64,000 bases of DNA, taken from Rhodocyclaceae bacterium UBA2271 (lineage in GTDB: Bacteria; Pseudomonadota; Gammaproteobacteria; Burkholderiales; Rhodocyclaceae). Where the stretch lies: NCBI GenBank assembly GCA_002347405.1, contig DDXB01000046.1, positions 23,214 to 87,213 of the forward strand, written 5' to 3'. Each line of letters begins with the position of its first letter. The stretch's first letter is position 1. This document shows, piece by piece, positions 1 through 7,421 of the stretch. A model generated the notes under the pieces. That model had not been told where the DNA came from. It saw only the letters and a program-made list of their open reading frames with translations, and made no database searches. The translations under genes and the position numbers were made by a program.

Positions 1-425
1 GTGCGCGGGCCGAGCGCGGCCTTGTATTCGTCCATGTCCAGCCGGCCGCGCTTGTCGACGCCGAGGCGCGTGATGGCATAGCCTTCCTTTTCGAGATGCT
101 CGCAGAGCGTGAGGATGGCCGGGTGTTCGACGGCGGTGGTGATGACCTGGTTGCGCTCGGGCTGGGCCCTGAGCGCCGAGAAGAGCGCGGTCGAGTCCGA
201 CTCGGTGCCGCAGGAGGTGAACACGATCTCCGAATCATGCTCGGCGCCGAGCAGCACCTGCACCTTGGCGCGCGCCTCCTTCAGCGCGAAGCCGACCTTG
301 TTGCCGAAACTGTGCATCGACGAGGGATTGCCGAACTGCTCGGTGAAGAACGGCAGCATCGCGCTCACCACCGCCGGATCACAGGCGGTCGTGGCGTTGT
401 TGTCGAGATAGATGGGAGCGCTCAT
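1..425 (-). CDS. nifS: Cysteine desulfurase NifS (partial, N-terminal part)
   Basis: PLP enzyme that takes sulfur from L-cysteine and passes it to NifU for nitrogenase Fe-S cluster assembly. Only about 141 N-terminal residues are in the window; the gene runs off the left edge. The reverse strand reads MSAPIYLDNNATT, the usual NifS/IscS opening, then NPSSMHSFG, a TSCGTESDS segment and TAVEHPAIL, whose histidine stacks on PLP in the family. The PLP lysine and the catalytic cysteine loop lie outside. The ATG at 425 is 2 bp from the nifU stop, so it is probably translationally coupled as the last visible gene of the nifN-to-nifS operon. Confidence 0.95.
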   Translation of the reverse strand, partial: MSAPIYLDNNATTACDPAVVSAMLPFFTEQFGNPSSMHSFGNKVGFALKEARAKVQVLLGAEHDSEIVFTSCGTESDSTALFSALRAQPERNQVITTAVEHPAILTLCEHLEKEGYAITRLGVDKRGRLDMDEYKAALGPR

Positions 426-427
426 GC

Positions 428-1321
428 TCAGGCCCTGCCGATCATGCTGGCGGGCAGCAGGCGCACGAACTCGCCGAGCGCCTCGACCAGCTTGGTCTGA
501 ATGCCGTTGAGCGTTGCCGCTTCCATCATGCAGCCGACGCAGGCGCCCTTGAGATTGACGTAGATGTTCTTGCCGTCGATCTCGACGATCTCGATGTCGC
601 CGTGGTCGCGCTGCAGCATCGGGCGGATGGCCTCGACGGTTTCCTCGATCTTGCGGATGCGCTGGAAGTTGGTGAGCTTGGACGCGGCAGTGGGCGCCGC
701 GGCAGCCACGGACGCGGGGGTGGGCTTCATCGCGGCGGTCGGCGCGGTGCAGGCTTCCTGCGACACCTTGGCGAGGATCTCCTCGATGCCCTCGTGGCAG
801 GAGGCGCAACCGCCGCCGGCCTTGGTGTAGTGGGCGACCTGCTCGACCGTGGTGAGGCTGTTGACGCGCACCACCTCCTCGATCAGCACCGCATCGACGG
901 CGAAGCACTTGCAGATCAGCGCGCCTTCCTCGTGGTCGTCCTGCCATACCTCGCCGCGATAGTTGGCGATCGCGGCCTGCAGCGCCTCGCGGCCCATCAC
1001 CGAGCAGTGCATCTTCTCGGGCGGCAAGCCGTCGAGATAGTCGGCGATGTCCTGGTTGCTGACCTTGAGCGCCTCGTCGAGCGTCATGCCCTTGATGATC
1101 TCGGTCAGTGCCGAGCTGGACGCGATTGCCGAACCGCAGCCGAAAGTCTGGAAGCTCGCGGCGACAATCTTCTCGCTGGCCGGGTCGACCTTGAGCATCA
1201 GCCGCAGCGCGTCACCGCACTTGATCGAGCCGACGTCGCCGACGCCGTTGGCGCCATCGAGCAGGCCGGCGTTGCGCGGGTTGAAGAAGTGTTCGCGAAC
1301 TTTTTCAGAGTAGTCCCACAT
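428..1321 (-). CDS. nifU: Fe-S cluster scaffold NifU (three-domain)
   Basis: Scaffold on which clusters are built from NifS-derived sulfur before transfer to nitrogenase proteins. All three classical domains are visible in 297 residues. The IscU-like N-terminus has Cys35, Cys62 and Cys106. A central [2Fe-2S] ferredoxin-like domain has Cys137, Cys139, Cys172 and Cys175. The Nfu-like C-terminus has the CVGC pair at 261/264. An Ala/Pro-rich linker of about 25 residues separates the last two domains. It sits between fdxB and nifS, as in many diazotrophs. Confidence 0.97.
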   Translation of the reverse strand: MWDYSEKVREHFFNPRNAGLLDGANGVGDVGSIKCGDALRLMLKVDPASEKIVAASFQTFGCGSAIASSSALTEIIKGMTLDEALKVSNQDIADYLDGLPPEKMHCSVMGREALQAAIANYRGEVWQDDHEEGALICKCFAVDAVLIEEVVRVNSLTTVEQVAHYTKAGGGCASCHEGIEEILAKVSQEACTAPTAAMKPTPASVAAAAPTAASKLTNFQRIRKIEETVEAIRPMLQRDHGDIEIVEIDGKNIYVNLKGACVGCMMEAATLNGIQTKLVEALGEFVRLLPASMIGRA

Positions 1322-1367
1322 AGCGGTTCTCCTGGGGTGTGGTTGTGGAGCCCGGCGCCAGCGGCAG

Positions 1368-1652
1368 TCAGGCGGTCACGAACGTAAAGCAACCCTTCGG
1401 GCAGGTGCGGCCGCAGGCGCCGCAGCCGGTGCAGTCGCCGGGATTCTTGATGGTCATCATCGCCTTGGCATCCTCGTCGTCCCAATCGTCATCGTCGATC
1501 TCGTCGTCCTCGCCACGGTCGATCAGAGTCAGCACGTCGCGCACGCAGACCTTGTAGCAGCGGCCGCAGCCGATGCATTTCTTCGAGTCGATCGAATCCG
1601 CGTAGGTGGGCGTGTAGGGAGTTCCGCCGCGGGTGAAGGTGGTTGCGCTCAT
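1368..1652 (-). CDS. fdxB: nif-specific ferredoxin III (FdxB type, 2[4Fe-4S])
   Basis: Small electron carrier typical of nif clusters. The 94-residue protein has one cluster motif near the N-terminus (CIGCGRCYKVC), an acidic central insert rich in Asp/Glu, and a second motif near the C-terminus (CTGCGACGRTCPKGC). The order of two CxxCxxCxxxC motifs around an acidic spacer is the signature of the nif-specific ferredoxin III family. It lies between the DUF683 gene and nifU in one transcription unit, preceded by an AGGAAACC-type ribosome binding site. It could donate electrons for FeMo-co synthesis or for nitrogenase; the sequence does not decide. Confidence 0.9.
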   Translation of the reverse strand: MSATTFTRGGTPYTPTYADSIDSKKCIGCGRCYKVCVRDVLTLIDRGEDDEIDDDDWDDEDAKAMMTIKNPGDCTGCGACGRTCPKGCFTFVTA

Positions 1653-1665
1653 GATGGTTTCCTTT

Positions 1666-1884
1666 CTAGGAGGTTTGCATTGAAGTCAGTTTGGCCAGGC
1701 GCTCATTGGCCTCGGCCCAGGCCTGGCACGCATCGAAAGTCGACTGGGCCAGGGCGGGAATTTCCTCGTAGGCGGCGGGCAGCCGCTCCTCGACCAGGTC
1801 GTGCATCTGCCCGGCCCAATCGCTGGCAATGCGCTTGAGCCGCTTCACTTCCTTGTCGAGTTCCTTCATCGCTGCGTCGCTCAT
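1666..1884 (-). CDS. DUF683 (CCE_0567-type) nif-associated small protein
   Basis: A 72-residue helical protein of the small family regularly found after nifX/DUF269. It opens MSDAAMKELDKEVKRLKR and carries AGQMHDLVEERLP and DACQAWAE. The histidine in the HDLVE segment is the conserved position for which metal binding has been proposed in the family. The exact biochemical role is unknown; the context is FeMo-co biosynthesis. It starts 3 bp after the stop of the DUF269 gene, so the two are co-translated. Confidence 0.88.
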   Translation of the reverse strand: MSDAAMKELDKEVKRLKRIASDWAGQMHDLVEERLPAAYEEIPALAQSTFDACQAWAEANERLAKLTSMQTS

Positions 1885-1887
1885 GGC

Positions 1888-2337
1888 TTACATGCCGGCG
1901 ACTTCGGCGTGCTTGCCGACGATTTCCAGCGCCACGGAGAGCAGCTTGTCGGCCTCGGTCTTCATCTTCGAGAGGCTCTCGAAACCGAAGCGATGCACGT
2001 CGCGCAACGTGCGGTCGCTGACGACCAGCTTGCCGACGGTGATCAGCGCGCGGCCGAAACCCTCGTGCGAAAGATGCACCAGCGGCACGGCCATCAGCCC
2101 GCATTCCTTTTCGATCAGCACGGCGATGGCGTTGTAGTAAGCCTTGACGCAGGAAATCGTCTCCTCGTCCGGATCGCCGACGAGAGGAATCTGCGCCTTC
2201 TTCTCCTTGGTGAGGATCAACGGCTCGAGCAGCTTTTCGCCAGGCTGGCCATCGTAGGTGCCATAGCTGTCGAGCGCGCGCATCTGCCGGATCATCTCCT
2301 TGATGAAATCGGTTTCGTAAATGGGATCAGTGCTCAT
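1888..2337 (-). CDS. NifX-associated nitrogen fixation protein (DUF269)
   Basis: A 149-residue protein of the NifX-associated DUF269 family, opening MSTDPIYETDFIKEMIRQMR with a conserved RALDSYGTYDG segment. The family is nearly restricted to diazotrophs and is found beside nifX and the DUF683 gene; its molecular role is not established. Here an RseC-like gene separates it from nifX, an uncommon insertion. No signal peptide or membrane segment is seen, so it is cytoplasmic. Confidence 0.9.
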   Translation of the reverse strand: MSTDPIYETDFIKEMIRQMRALDSYGTYDGQPGEKLLEPLILTKEKKAQIPLVGDPDEETISCVKAYYNAIAVLIEKECGLMAVPLVHLSHEGFGRALITVGKLVVSDRTLRDVHRFGFESLSKMKTEADKLLSVALEIVGKHAEVAGM

Positions 2338-2357
2338 GGAGAATCTCCGGTTGGTTG

Positions 2358-2816
2358 CTAATCAATAGTCGGCTTTGGCGGGACGACGCCAAAAGTCGGC
2401 GCTGGCAGGACGGCGGGAGCATCACAGGAAGCGCGGCGACGGGTAAGCATGCGCATGGCGATCAGGCCCGAGCCCAGGCCGGACAACGCGCCGCCGACGG
2501 CGGCCAGATCGCCCCAGGCAGACAGGAGCGCGGCACCCAGCAGCATCGCGGTGGCGGGCAGCAGATACACCCGCAAGGCCCCGCGCACCAGCAGGCCTTC
2601 GGCCAGCGCAAGCATCACCGCATCGCCGGGCCGGGCCGACGCAGGCACCGGCAGCAGCACCGTCGTACCCGACGCCGTGCCGCAGGCGCCGCGCCCACCG
2701 CAGCCACCACAGGCCGAGGGCGTCTCGACGCGAATCGTCGCCAGCCCGGCGCGAATCGCGACGATGCGACCGCTGCGCGTCAGTGCGTTCGGCAGTATTT
2801 CGCTCACTCCTGCCAC
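2358..2816 (-). CDS. RseC/MucC-like membrane protein with repeat-derived C-terminus
   Basis: A 152-residue protein of the RseC (SoxR-reducing system/MucC) type. An N-terminal beta-rich domain carries four cysteines (CGGCGGRGAC) around residue 35, followed by two predicted membrane segments around residues 75-120. RseC proteins often accompany Rnf-type electron transport; inside a nif operon it may help reduce a partner protein (inference). The start overlaps the nifX stop by 13 bp. The last 15 or so residues (APTFGVVPPKPTID) are translated from two copies of the dispersed 24-bp repeat, so the native C-terminus has been replaced or extended. Confidence 0.75.
   Translation of the reverse strand: MAGVSEILPNALTRSGRIVAIRAGLATIRVETPSACGGCGGRGACGTASGTTVLLPVPASARPGDAVMLALAEGLLVRGALRVYLLPATAMLLGAALLSAWGDLAAVGGALSGLGSGLIAMRMLTRRRASCDAPAVLPAPTFGVVPPKPTID
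2364..2414. repeat. Dispersed repeat, family 1, tandem pair
   Basis: Two head-to-tail copies: a diverged one at 2364-2388 (AGTCGGCTTTGGCGGGACGA) and a good one at 2391-2414 (AGTCGGCGCTGGCAGGACGG). Together they encode the C-terminal tail of the RseC-like protein. Confidence 0.85.
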
Positions 2817-3220
2817 CCCTCTTCCGCCATGCGGTCGAAGCGGCCGGTATCCGCGCCACTCTTGATTGCCTTGTCGACCCAGGGCACGCCGCCATCGCGC
2901 ACGGCCCGTTGCAGATCGGCGAGCAGGCGCTCGATGGCGGTTTCCTCATCCAGCCGGATTGGCTGTACGCCGCTGGCGAGCAACTGGCGCATGGCCGAGC
3001 CGCCGACCGCCAGGCAATACACCGCCGCGCAACCGGCCAGCGCGCCGATTTTGGCCACCAGCTTGTCTTCATTGCCGTTCATCGATTCCTCGGCGAACTC
3101 GGCCACCTCGACCAGGCGCGCGCGCGCGCCGTCGAGCGCATAGATCGCGAAGCCGGCCGCGGCGCCGAAGTGCTGGTTCACGCGGGCACGATCATCCGTG
3201 GCGAAAGCGACCTTGAGCAT
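2804..3220 (-). CDS. nifX: FeMo-cofactor carrier NifX
   Basis: Binds NifB-co or the VK-cluster and shuttles it between NifB and NifEN. The chosen ATG gives a 138-residue protein starting MLKVAFATDDRARVNQHFGAA, the standard NifX/NifY opening with the conserved HFG. An in-frame ATG at 3316 would overlap nifN and add unrelated sequence, so it was rejected. It begins 13 bp after the nifN stop, the classical nifN-nifX arrangement. A single NifX domain fills the protein. Confidence 0.92.
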   Translation of the reverse strand: MLKVAFATDDRARVNQHFGAAAGFAIYALDGARARLVEVAEFAEESMNGNEDKLVAKIGALAGCAAVYCLAVGGSAMRQLLASGVQPIRLDEETAIERLLADLQRAVRDGGVPWVDKAIKSGADTGRFDRMAEEGWQE

Positions 3221-3233
3221 GTCCGGCACCGCT

Positions 3234-4670
3234 TCAGTGCTTGACCACGCCAGCGCCAGCTTGCGGGACTTCGCCGCCGTTGGCCCTGAACATGGATTGG
3301 TAGGCAGGGGTGTCATGATGTTGGCTCAGGATGATGTTGGCGAAATCGAACAGCGCCTGCCGTCCGCCGCGATAACCGATCCAGGGACGGGCGTAGCCGC
3401 CGACCCAGTCGTATTGCGGAAAGCCGGCGCGCAACAGCGGCACGCCGAGCCGCTCGGCGGTGCCGACGGCATGCGAATTGGAGATCACGATCTGCGCTGC
3501 GGCGGCGGCATGTTCGAGGTCTTCGAGGTCGCCGATTTGCACCGTGTTGCAGGGCATGTCGGCCAGCACGTCGGCACGCGCCGGGGACACGGCGGCGACG
3601 ATCTCCGCGCCCATGCCGGTGAGGAAGCGCGCGAAGCCGATCAGGTGGTCCGGGTCCAGCGCCAGCGCCACGCGCGCGAAGCCGGTCTGGAAGTGCGTAT
3701 CGACCATCGCGTCCTGCAACTGCGCGCGCTGGCGTTCGATCCGGGTCGGCACGGGCTGGCCGGAAAGCTGCGCCAGCGTCTGCGTTAAGGTGTCGCAGGC
3801 ATCCAGGCCCATCAGGTGATCGAAGCGAAAGTCGGGCACGGCAGTACGCCGCTTCAACGCATCCGCCGCGCGATTCAGCGAGCGGCCGACCACCAGCGTG
3901 GCGATCGACTCGCCCATCGTTTCGATCTCCGCCTTCGGCGTGCCGCCGACCGTGAGCGCCGAAAACTGGCCGTCCATCAGGTGGCCGTCGAGCGAATCGC
4001 CAATGTCCGGCAGCACCACCGGGCGCAGCCCGAAGGCCTCGATCCACTCCTTCAGTGCCTCGATGTCGCCCGGCGTCAAGGCCGCCGAGGCCAGCACATT
4101 TACTTGTTTGTGGCGTCGTCCCGCCACACCCCCATTCTGGCGCCGTCCCGCCACACTCCCCTTCTGGCGCCGTCCCGCCAGAGCCGAGTTTTCCGGCACC
4201 AGCGTCTCGATGATCGCCTCGACCGCCAGCGCGAAACCGGATTCCAGCGAGCCCGTGTAGTCGGGTGTGTTCACCGGCACCACGGCGATATGGTCGAACT
4301 GCGGATACTGTTCGCGAAACATCTTCACCAGCCGGCGGATATCCGTGCCCTGCGTTTCCGACAGCCCGGTGGTCGGCAGGCCGATGATCTCCGGCGCGTT
4401 CTTCTCGCAAATCGTCTTCAGCCCCTCGACGACATTCTCGTCCGCGCCCATGACGGAAGAGACCTGATCCATCGCCGTCGTCTGCAAGGGAATCGGCTCG
4501 CGGAAGTGGCGCACGAAAAACACCTTGCCGAAGGCGGTGCAGCCCTGCGAACCATGCAGCATCGGAATCGCGTGGCGCAAGCCGAGGAAGGCGAGCGACG
4601 CCCCGATGGGCTGGCTGACCTTCAGCGGACTGACCGCCAGAGGTTTCGTGCGTTTGAGGATTTCGGCCAT
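3234..4670 (-). CDS. nifN: Nitrogenase cofactor scaffold subunit NifN with in-frame repeat insertion
   Basis: Beta subunit of the NifEN scaffold on which the FeMo-co precursor matures. The 478-residue protein has the family opening (MAEILKRTKPLAVSPLKVSQ), HGSQGCTAFGKVFFVRHFREPIP-type cluster residues near Cys44 and a conserved C-terminal GGYARPWIGYRGG region. Residues about 161-188 contain three tandem (S/G)xAGRR units produced by inverted copies of the dispersed 24-bp repeat, placed between the IIETLVPE and VNVLAS segments. The frame is intact and there is no stop. It is the first gene of its operon and, unusually, is separated from nifE by 2.7 kb of non-nif genes. Confidence 0.95.
   Translation of the reverse strand: MAEILKRTKPLAVSPLKVSQPIGASLAFLGLRHAIPMLHGSQGCTAFGKVFFVRHFREPIPLQTTAMDQVSSVMGADENVVEGLKTICEKNAPEIIGLPTTGLSETQGTDIRRLVKMFREQYPQFDHIAVVPVNTPDYTGSLESGFALAVEAIIETLVPENSALAGRRQKGSVAGRRQNGGVAGRRHKQVNVLASAALTPGDIEALKEWIEAFGLRPVVLPDIGDSLDGHLMDGQFSALTVGGTPKAEIETMGESIATLVVGRSLNRAADALKRRTAVPDFRFDHLMGLDACDTLTQTLAQLSGQPVPTRIERQRAQLQDAMVDTHFQTGFARVALALDPDHLIGFARFLTGMGAEIVAAVSPARADVLADMPCNTVQIGDLEDLEHAAAAAQIVISNSHAVGTAERLGVPLLRAGFPQYDWVGGYARPWIGYRGGRQALFDFANIILSQHHDTPAYQSMFRANGGEVPQAGAGVVKH
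4109..4192. repeat. Dispersed repeat, family 1, three tandem inverted copies inside nifN
   Basis: Three degenerate units of GCCGTCCCGCCA type spaced about 28 bp apart; the last continues into GAGCCGAGTTTT. The period is not a multiple of a single 24-mer but keeps the nifN frame open. Confidence 0.85.
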
Positions 4671-4709
4671 GACATTGGGCGCCTGAAATTGGAGGACACC
4701 CCTCCCCTT

Positions 4710-4724
4710 GCAATGGCCATGCCA
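4710..4724 (-). promoter_or_regulatory. Sigma-54 promoter of nifN
   Basis: The reverse strand reads TGGCATGGCCATTGC: GG and GC spaced by 10 bp, one mismatch to TGGCAC-N5-TTGC. It lies 40 bp upstream of the nifN ATG. Confidence 0.85.
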
Positions 4725-4768
4725 GAGAATAATTATCTAAATATCAATTGGTTGGCGAAATGCGGGCT

Positions 4769-4784
4769 TGTCGTAAACCCTACA
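4769..4784. promoter_or_regulatory. NifA upstream activator site (nifN)
   Basis: TGTCGTAAACCCTACA, an exact TGT-N10-ACA match, 45 bp upstream of the nifN -24/-12 element. Confidence 0.8.
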
Positions 4785-4910
4785 TCAGGGGATATGCGCA
4801 GTTTGGAGCCGAGCCCCCATGACTGACTTTCCCAACCCGCCGAATTGCCGTAAAACATGCCGCCGTGCTAGCCTGCCCGCTCCCGAACAACCACAGAAAG
4901 CCTGATCGCC

Positions 4911-5633
4911 ATGTCCGATAACGGCACCACCGAGAACCGCGTCGCGGTTCTGGTCGATTGCGACAACACCTCGCCCGAGATTCTTGAATATGCACTCTCC
5001 GTGGTCGCGCAGTTCGGCCGCGTGGTGGTGCGGCGAGGTTACGGCAACTACCAGACGCTGGCCAACAAGTGGCAGGAAGCGCTGGTGCGGCTGGCCTTCA
5101 CACCCTGCCTGCAATACCAATACGCTTCGGGCAAGAACACGTCCGACATCGCACTGGCGCTCGATGCGATGGAAGACCTGTTCGAGGAGCGGGCCGACAC
5201 CTACTGTCTGGTGACGAGCGATTCCGACTTCGCCTATCTCTGCCGCAAACTGCGCGAACGCGGCGCGACGGTGTGCATCGTCGGCGAAGAGAAAACACCG
5301 GACGCGCTGCGCAACGCCAGCGACAAGTTCTTCGAATACCAGCCACCGGAAACCGAGGCGCAGAAGAAGGCACCGTCCAAGCCGGTGCAGAAGCAGCGGC
5401 CGAAGTCACTGCTCTCTGCCGTCGCGCTCCTTGCGGCGGAATCGGCGGAAGGCTGGGTGCACCTTAGTGCACTCGGCAGTTATCTGCGGCGCAGCGACCC
5501 GAGCTTCACGCCCAAGAGGTACGGCCACCCGGGGTTGCTGGAAATGATTGAAACCTACCCGGACCTGCAAACCCGCAATGAAGGTGGCGCCCACTCGGTG
5601 AAACCGAAAGAAGCCGCCGCCAAGCCGCAGTAG
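4911..5633 (+). CDS. NYN-domain (PIN-like) ribonuclease with C-terminal OST-HTH/LOTUS-like domain
   Basis: A 240-residue protein of the LabA/DUF88 NYN family. Acidic catalytic-site motifs are present: VLVDCDN near residue 14, DIALALDAM near 80 and VTSDSDF near 100. After a Lys/Pro/Gln-rich linker (about 145-165), residues about 168-225 look like a LOTUS/OST-HTH RNA-binding domain (LLAAESAEGWVHLSALGSYLRR). Such proteins are predicted metal-dependent RNases. It is transcribed divergently from nifN and has no obvious role in nitrogen fixation; it looks like an insertion between nifN and nifE. Confidence 0.85.
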   Translation: MSDNGTTENRVAVLVDCDNTSPEILEYALSVVAQFGRVVVRRGYGNYQTLANKWQEALVRLAFTPCLQYQYASGKNTSDIALALDAMEDLFEERADTYCLVTSDSDFAYLCRKLRERGATVCIVGEEKTPDALRNASDKFFEYQPPETEAQKKAPSKPVQKQRPKSLLSAVALLAAESAEGWVHLSALGSYLRRSDPSFTPKRYGHPGLLEMIETYPDLQTRNEGGAHSVKPKEAAAKPQ

Positions 5634-5634
5634 T

Positions 5635-5658
5635 GCCGTCCCGCTGCTGCCGACTTTT
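5635..5658. repeat. Dispersed repeat, family 1, diverged inverted copy
   Basis: GCCGTCCCGCTGCTGCCGAC followed by TTTT, directly after the stop of the NYN gene. Confidence 0.7.
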
Positions 5659-5670
5659 GCGCTCCAGAAA

Positions 5671-5690
5671 CATACCCAATACGGTATACT
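5671..5690 (+). promoter_or_regulatory. Promoter/operator of the higBA-type module
   Basis: CCCAATACGGTATACT: a TATACT -10-like hexamer embedded in a small palindrome (GTATAC), 6 bp before the toxin ATG. This is a common layout for autoregulated toxin-antitoxin promoters. Confidence 0.5.
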
Positions 5691-5696
5691 TTCGCC

Positions 5697-5857
5697 ATGA
5701 CTACTCCATCAAGAACAGAGCGACCATTGCACTGGGTCGGTTCGGCCAAGCGCGATCTGCTCGGATTCGTACCGCGAAGAGCGACGTCGACCTGATTCAC
5801 GAACGCTTGAAGACAGCACGCAACGATTACGAGGTGCGCTATGGCAAAGAAGATTGA
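5697..5857 (+). pseudogene. HigB/RelE-like toxin, internally deleted and frameshifted
   Basis: The ATG at 5697 opens a toxin N-terminus (PLHWVGSAKRDLLGF) that runs into a stop near 5794. The matching toxin C-terminus (SDVDLIHERLKTARNDYE) follows in a different frame and ends at 5857, overlapping the antitoxin start. In the phage-derived Gp49/HigB family these segments are normally separated by about 60 residues, so roughly 180 bp are missing and the frame is broken. The toxin should be inactive. Confidence 0.8.
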
Positions 5858-6176
5858 AGCAGTGGAAGTCGGAACCGGTGACGTGTTCCGGGACTTGGGA
5901 TTTGCCGACGCGGGCGAACGCAAGCTGCGCGTGCAACTCGCCATGCGCCTCAACGACCTCATCAAGGAACGCAAGCTGACGCAAACCGTGGTCGCGGAAA
6001 TCTTCGGCATTCCGCAGCCCCATATTTCGGAATTGCGCAATTACAAGCTGACGCGCTTTTCATCCGAGCGGCTGCTGCACTTCATTACCCAACTCGACCG
6101 GGATATCGAAATCATCATCCGCCCCAAGGCGGAAAATCACCCTTCCGGTCTGGTGTCGGTACTGGTGGCTGCCTGA
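5841..6176 (+). CDS. HigA-like XRE-family antitoxin (intact, orphaned)
   Basis: A 111-residue helix-turn-helix protein with LTQTVVAEIFGIPQPHISELRNYKLTRFSSERLL as its HTH core (about 50-85). It belongs to the HigA/XRE antitoxin group usually encoded just after the HigB toxin. It overlaps the end of the broken toxin gene by 17 bp and seems complete. It may still repress its own promoter at about 5671-5690, or provide immunity against related toxins (inference). Confidence 0.85.
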   Translation: MAKKIEAVEVGTGDVFRDLGFADAGERKLRVQLAMRLNDLIKERKLTQTVVAEIFGIPQPHISELRNYKLTRFSSERLLHFITQLDRDIEIIIRPKAENHPSGLVSVLVAA

Positions 6177-6190
6177 CCTCTCACGATGGT

Positions 6191-7333
6191 TCACGCCCGA
6201 TACGGCAGGTGCCCGGCCATCTCGTCCTGGTAGTCGCGCATGGCGCCCTCCTCGCGCGCCAGGTAGCGCGCCACGGCGTCGCGCAGGCGCGGATCGGCGA
6301 CCCAGTACGCGGACCAGGTCGACACCGGCTCGAAGCCGCGCGCGATTTTGTGCTCGCCCTGCGCGCCGGGCTCGAAGCCTTGCAGGCCGTGGTCGATCGC
6401 GTATTCGATGCCGGCGTGGTAGCACAGCTCGAAATGCAGGCCGGGGCAGTCGATGTCGGTGCCCCAGTGGCGGCCGTAGAGCGCCGTGTCATCGCGGTAG
6501 CAGATCGCCGAGGCGACCGGTTGTTCGCCAGCGAAGGCGCAGAACACCACCATCCGCCGGCCCAGCGCGGCGCCGACGCTGCGAAAGAACTCGGCGGTGA
6601 ACGCGGCCACGCCGCCGAGCCGCTCGAAGGTGCTGCGGTAATGGCGGTGAATGGCCAACCATAAGGCGTCGTCGATCTCGTCGCCGTGACGCGCTTCGAT
6701 GCGCAGGCCGGCGTCGGCCACCGCGCGCCGCTCGCGCTTCAGCTTCTTGCGCTTCTCGGACGTGAAGGTAGCCAGGAAGTCGGCGAAGTCGCGGTAGCCG
6801 CGATTGAGCCAGTGGAACTGCACGCCGCGCCGCAGGAGCAGCCCGGCGGATTCGAGCGCCACGCGGTCGGGCTCGCGCACGAACAGGCATTGCCAGTTGG
6901 AAGCGCCCGCTGTGGCGGTGACCTCGATGGCGGCGGCGATCAGCGCGGCACGCGTTGCGGGTTCGTCAGCGGCAACCAGCAGGCGCGGCCCCGGCGACGG
7001 CGTGAAGGGGACGCCGCTGACAAGCTTGGGGAAATAGTTCAGGCCGGCCTGTTGCCAGGCGGGTCCCCAACTGTAGTCCATGGCGAAATCGCCGTACCAG
7101 TGATGCCGTTGATACAAGGGCAGCAGACCGGCGATACGTCCGTCGCCAGCGCGCAGCGCGAGATGCATCGGCTGCCAGCCTTGCGGACCGCGCGCGGTGA
7201 CGCATTGTTCGGCCGCGCCAAGAAAGGCACGGCTGATGAAGGGATCGCCCGCCGTGACGAATCGCTGCCAGTCGGCCTCGGGAATATCGAGTGCGCTGGT
7301 GAGCAGCACGGTTTCAAGCATGTGCGGTGGCAT
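6191..7333 (-). CDS. FemAB-like GNAT-fold acyltransferase (PF04339 type)
   Basis: A 380-residue cytoplasmic protein of the peptidoglycan-biosynthesis-like acyltransferase family (formerly DUF482). Supporting segments are FAMDYSWGPAWQQ near residue 85, a basic TFTSEKRKKLKRERR stretch near 195, and LYGRHWGTDIDCPGLHFELCYH near 295, followed by GLQGFEPGAQGEHKIARGF. The length is normal for the family. The substrate is unknown; an aminoacyl or acyl transfer is expected from the fold. It lies downstream of nifE on the same strand and may be read through from the nifE promoter. Confidence 0.85.
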   Translation of the reverse strand: MPPHMLETVLLTSALDIPEADWQRFVTAGDPFISRAFLGAAEQCVTARGPQGWQPMHLALRAGDGRIAGLLPLYQRHHWYGDFAMDYSWGPAWQQAGLNYFPKLVSGVPFTPSPGPRLLVAADEPATRAALIAAAIEVTATAGASNWQCLFVREPDRVALESAGLLLRRGVQFHWLNRGYRDFADFLATFTSEKRKKLKRERRAVADAGLRIEARHGDEIDDALWLAIHRHYRSTFERLGGVAAFTAEFFRSVGAALGRRMVVFCAFAGEQPVASAICYRDDTALYGRHWGTDIDCPGLHFELCYHAGIEYAIDHGLQGFEPGAQGEHKIARGFEPVSTWSAYWVADPRLRDAVARYLAREEGAMRDYQDEMAGHLPYRA

Positions 7334-7421
7334 TCCGGTGATATGCGGTCATGTCCGCATTATCACGCCGCGCAACGTACCTTCACGTTGCGCCGTGCGT
7401 AACAGAATGAAGTAGCGCTCC

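Noticed and set aside
602..1387. Long plus-strand reading frame opposite nifU (261 codons)
   Set aside because: Antisense shadow caused by high G+C; its Arg/Gly/Ala/His-rich composition has no family features, and nifU on the other strand is certain.
4109..4192. CRISPR-like regularly spaced repeats in nifN
   Set aside because: Only three degenerate units with about 10-bp spacing, all in an open coding frame; they match the dispersed family elsewhere.
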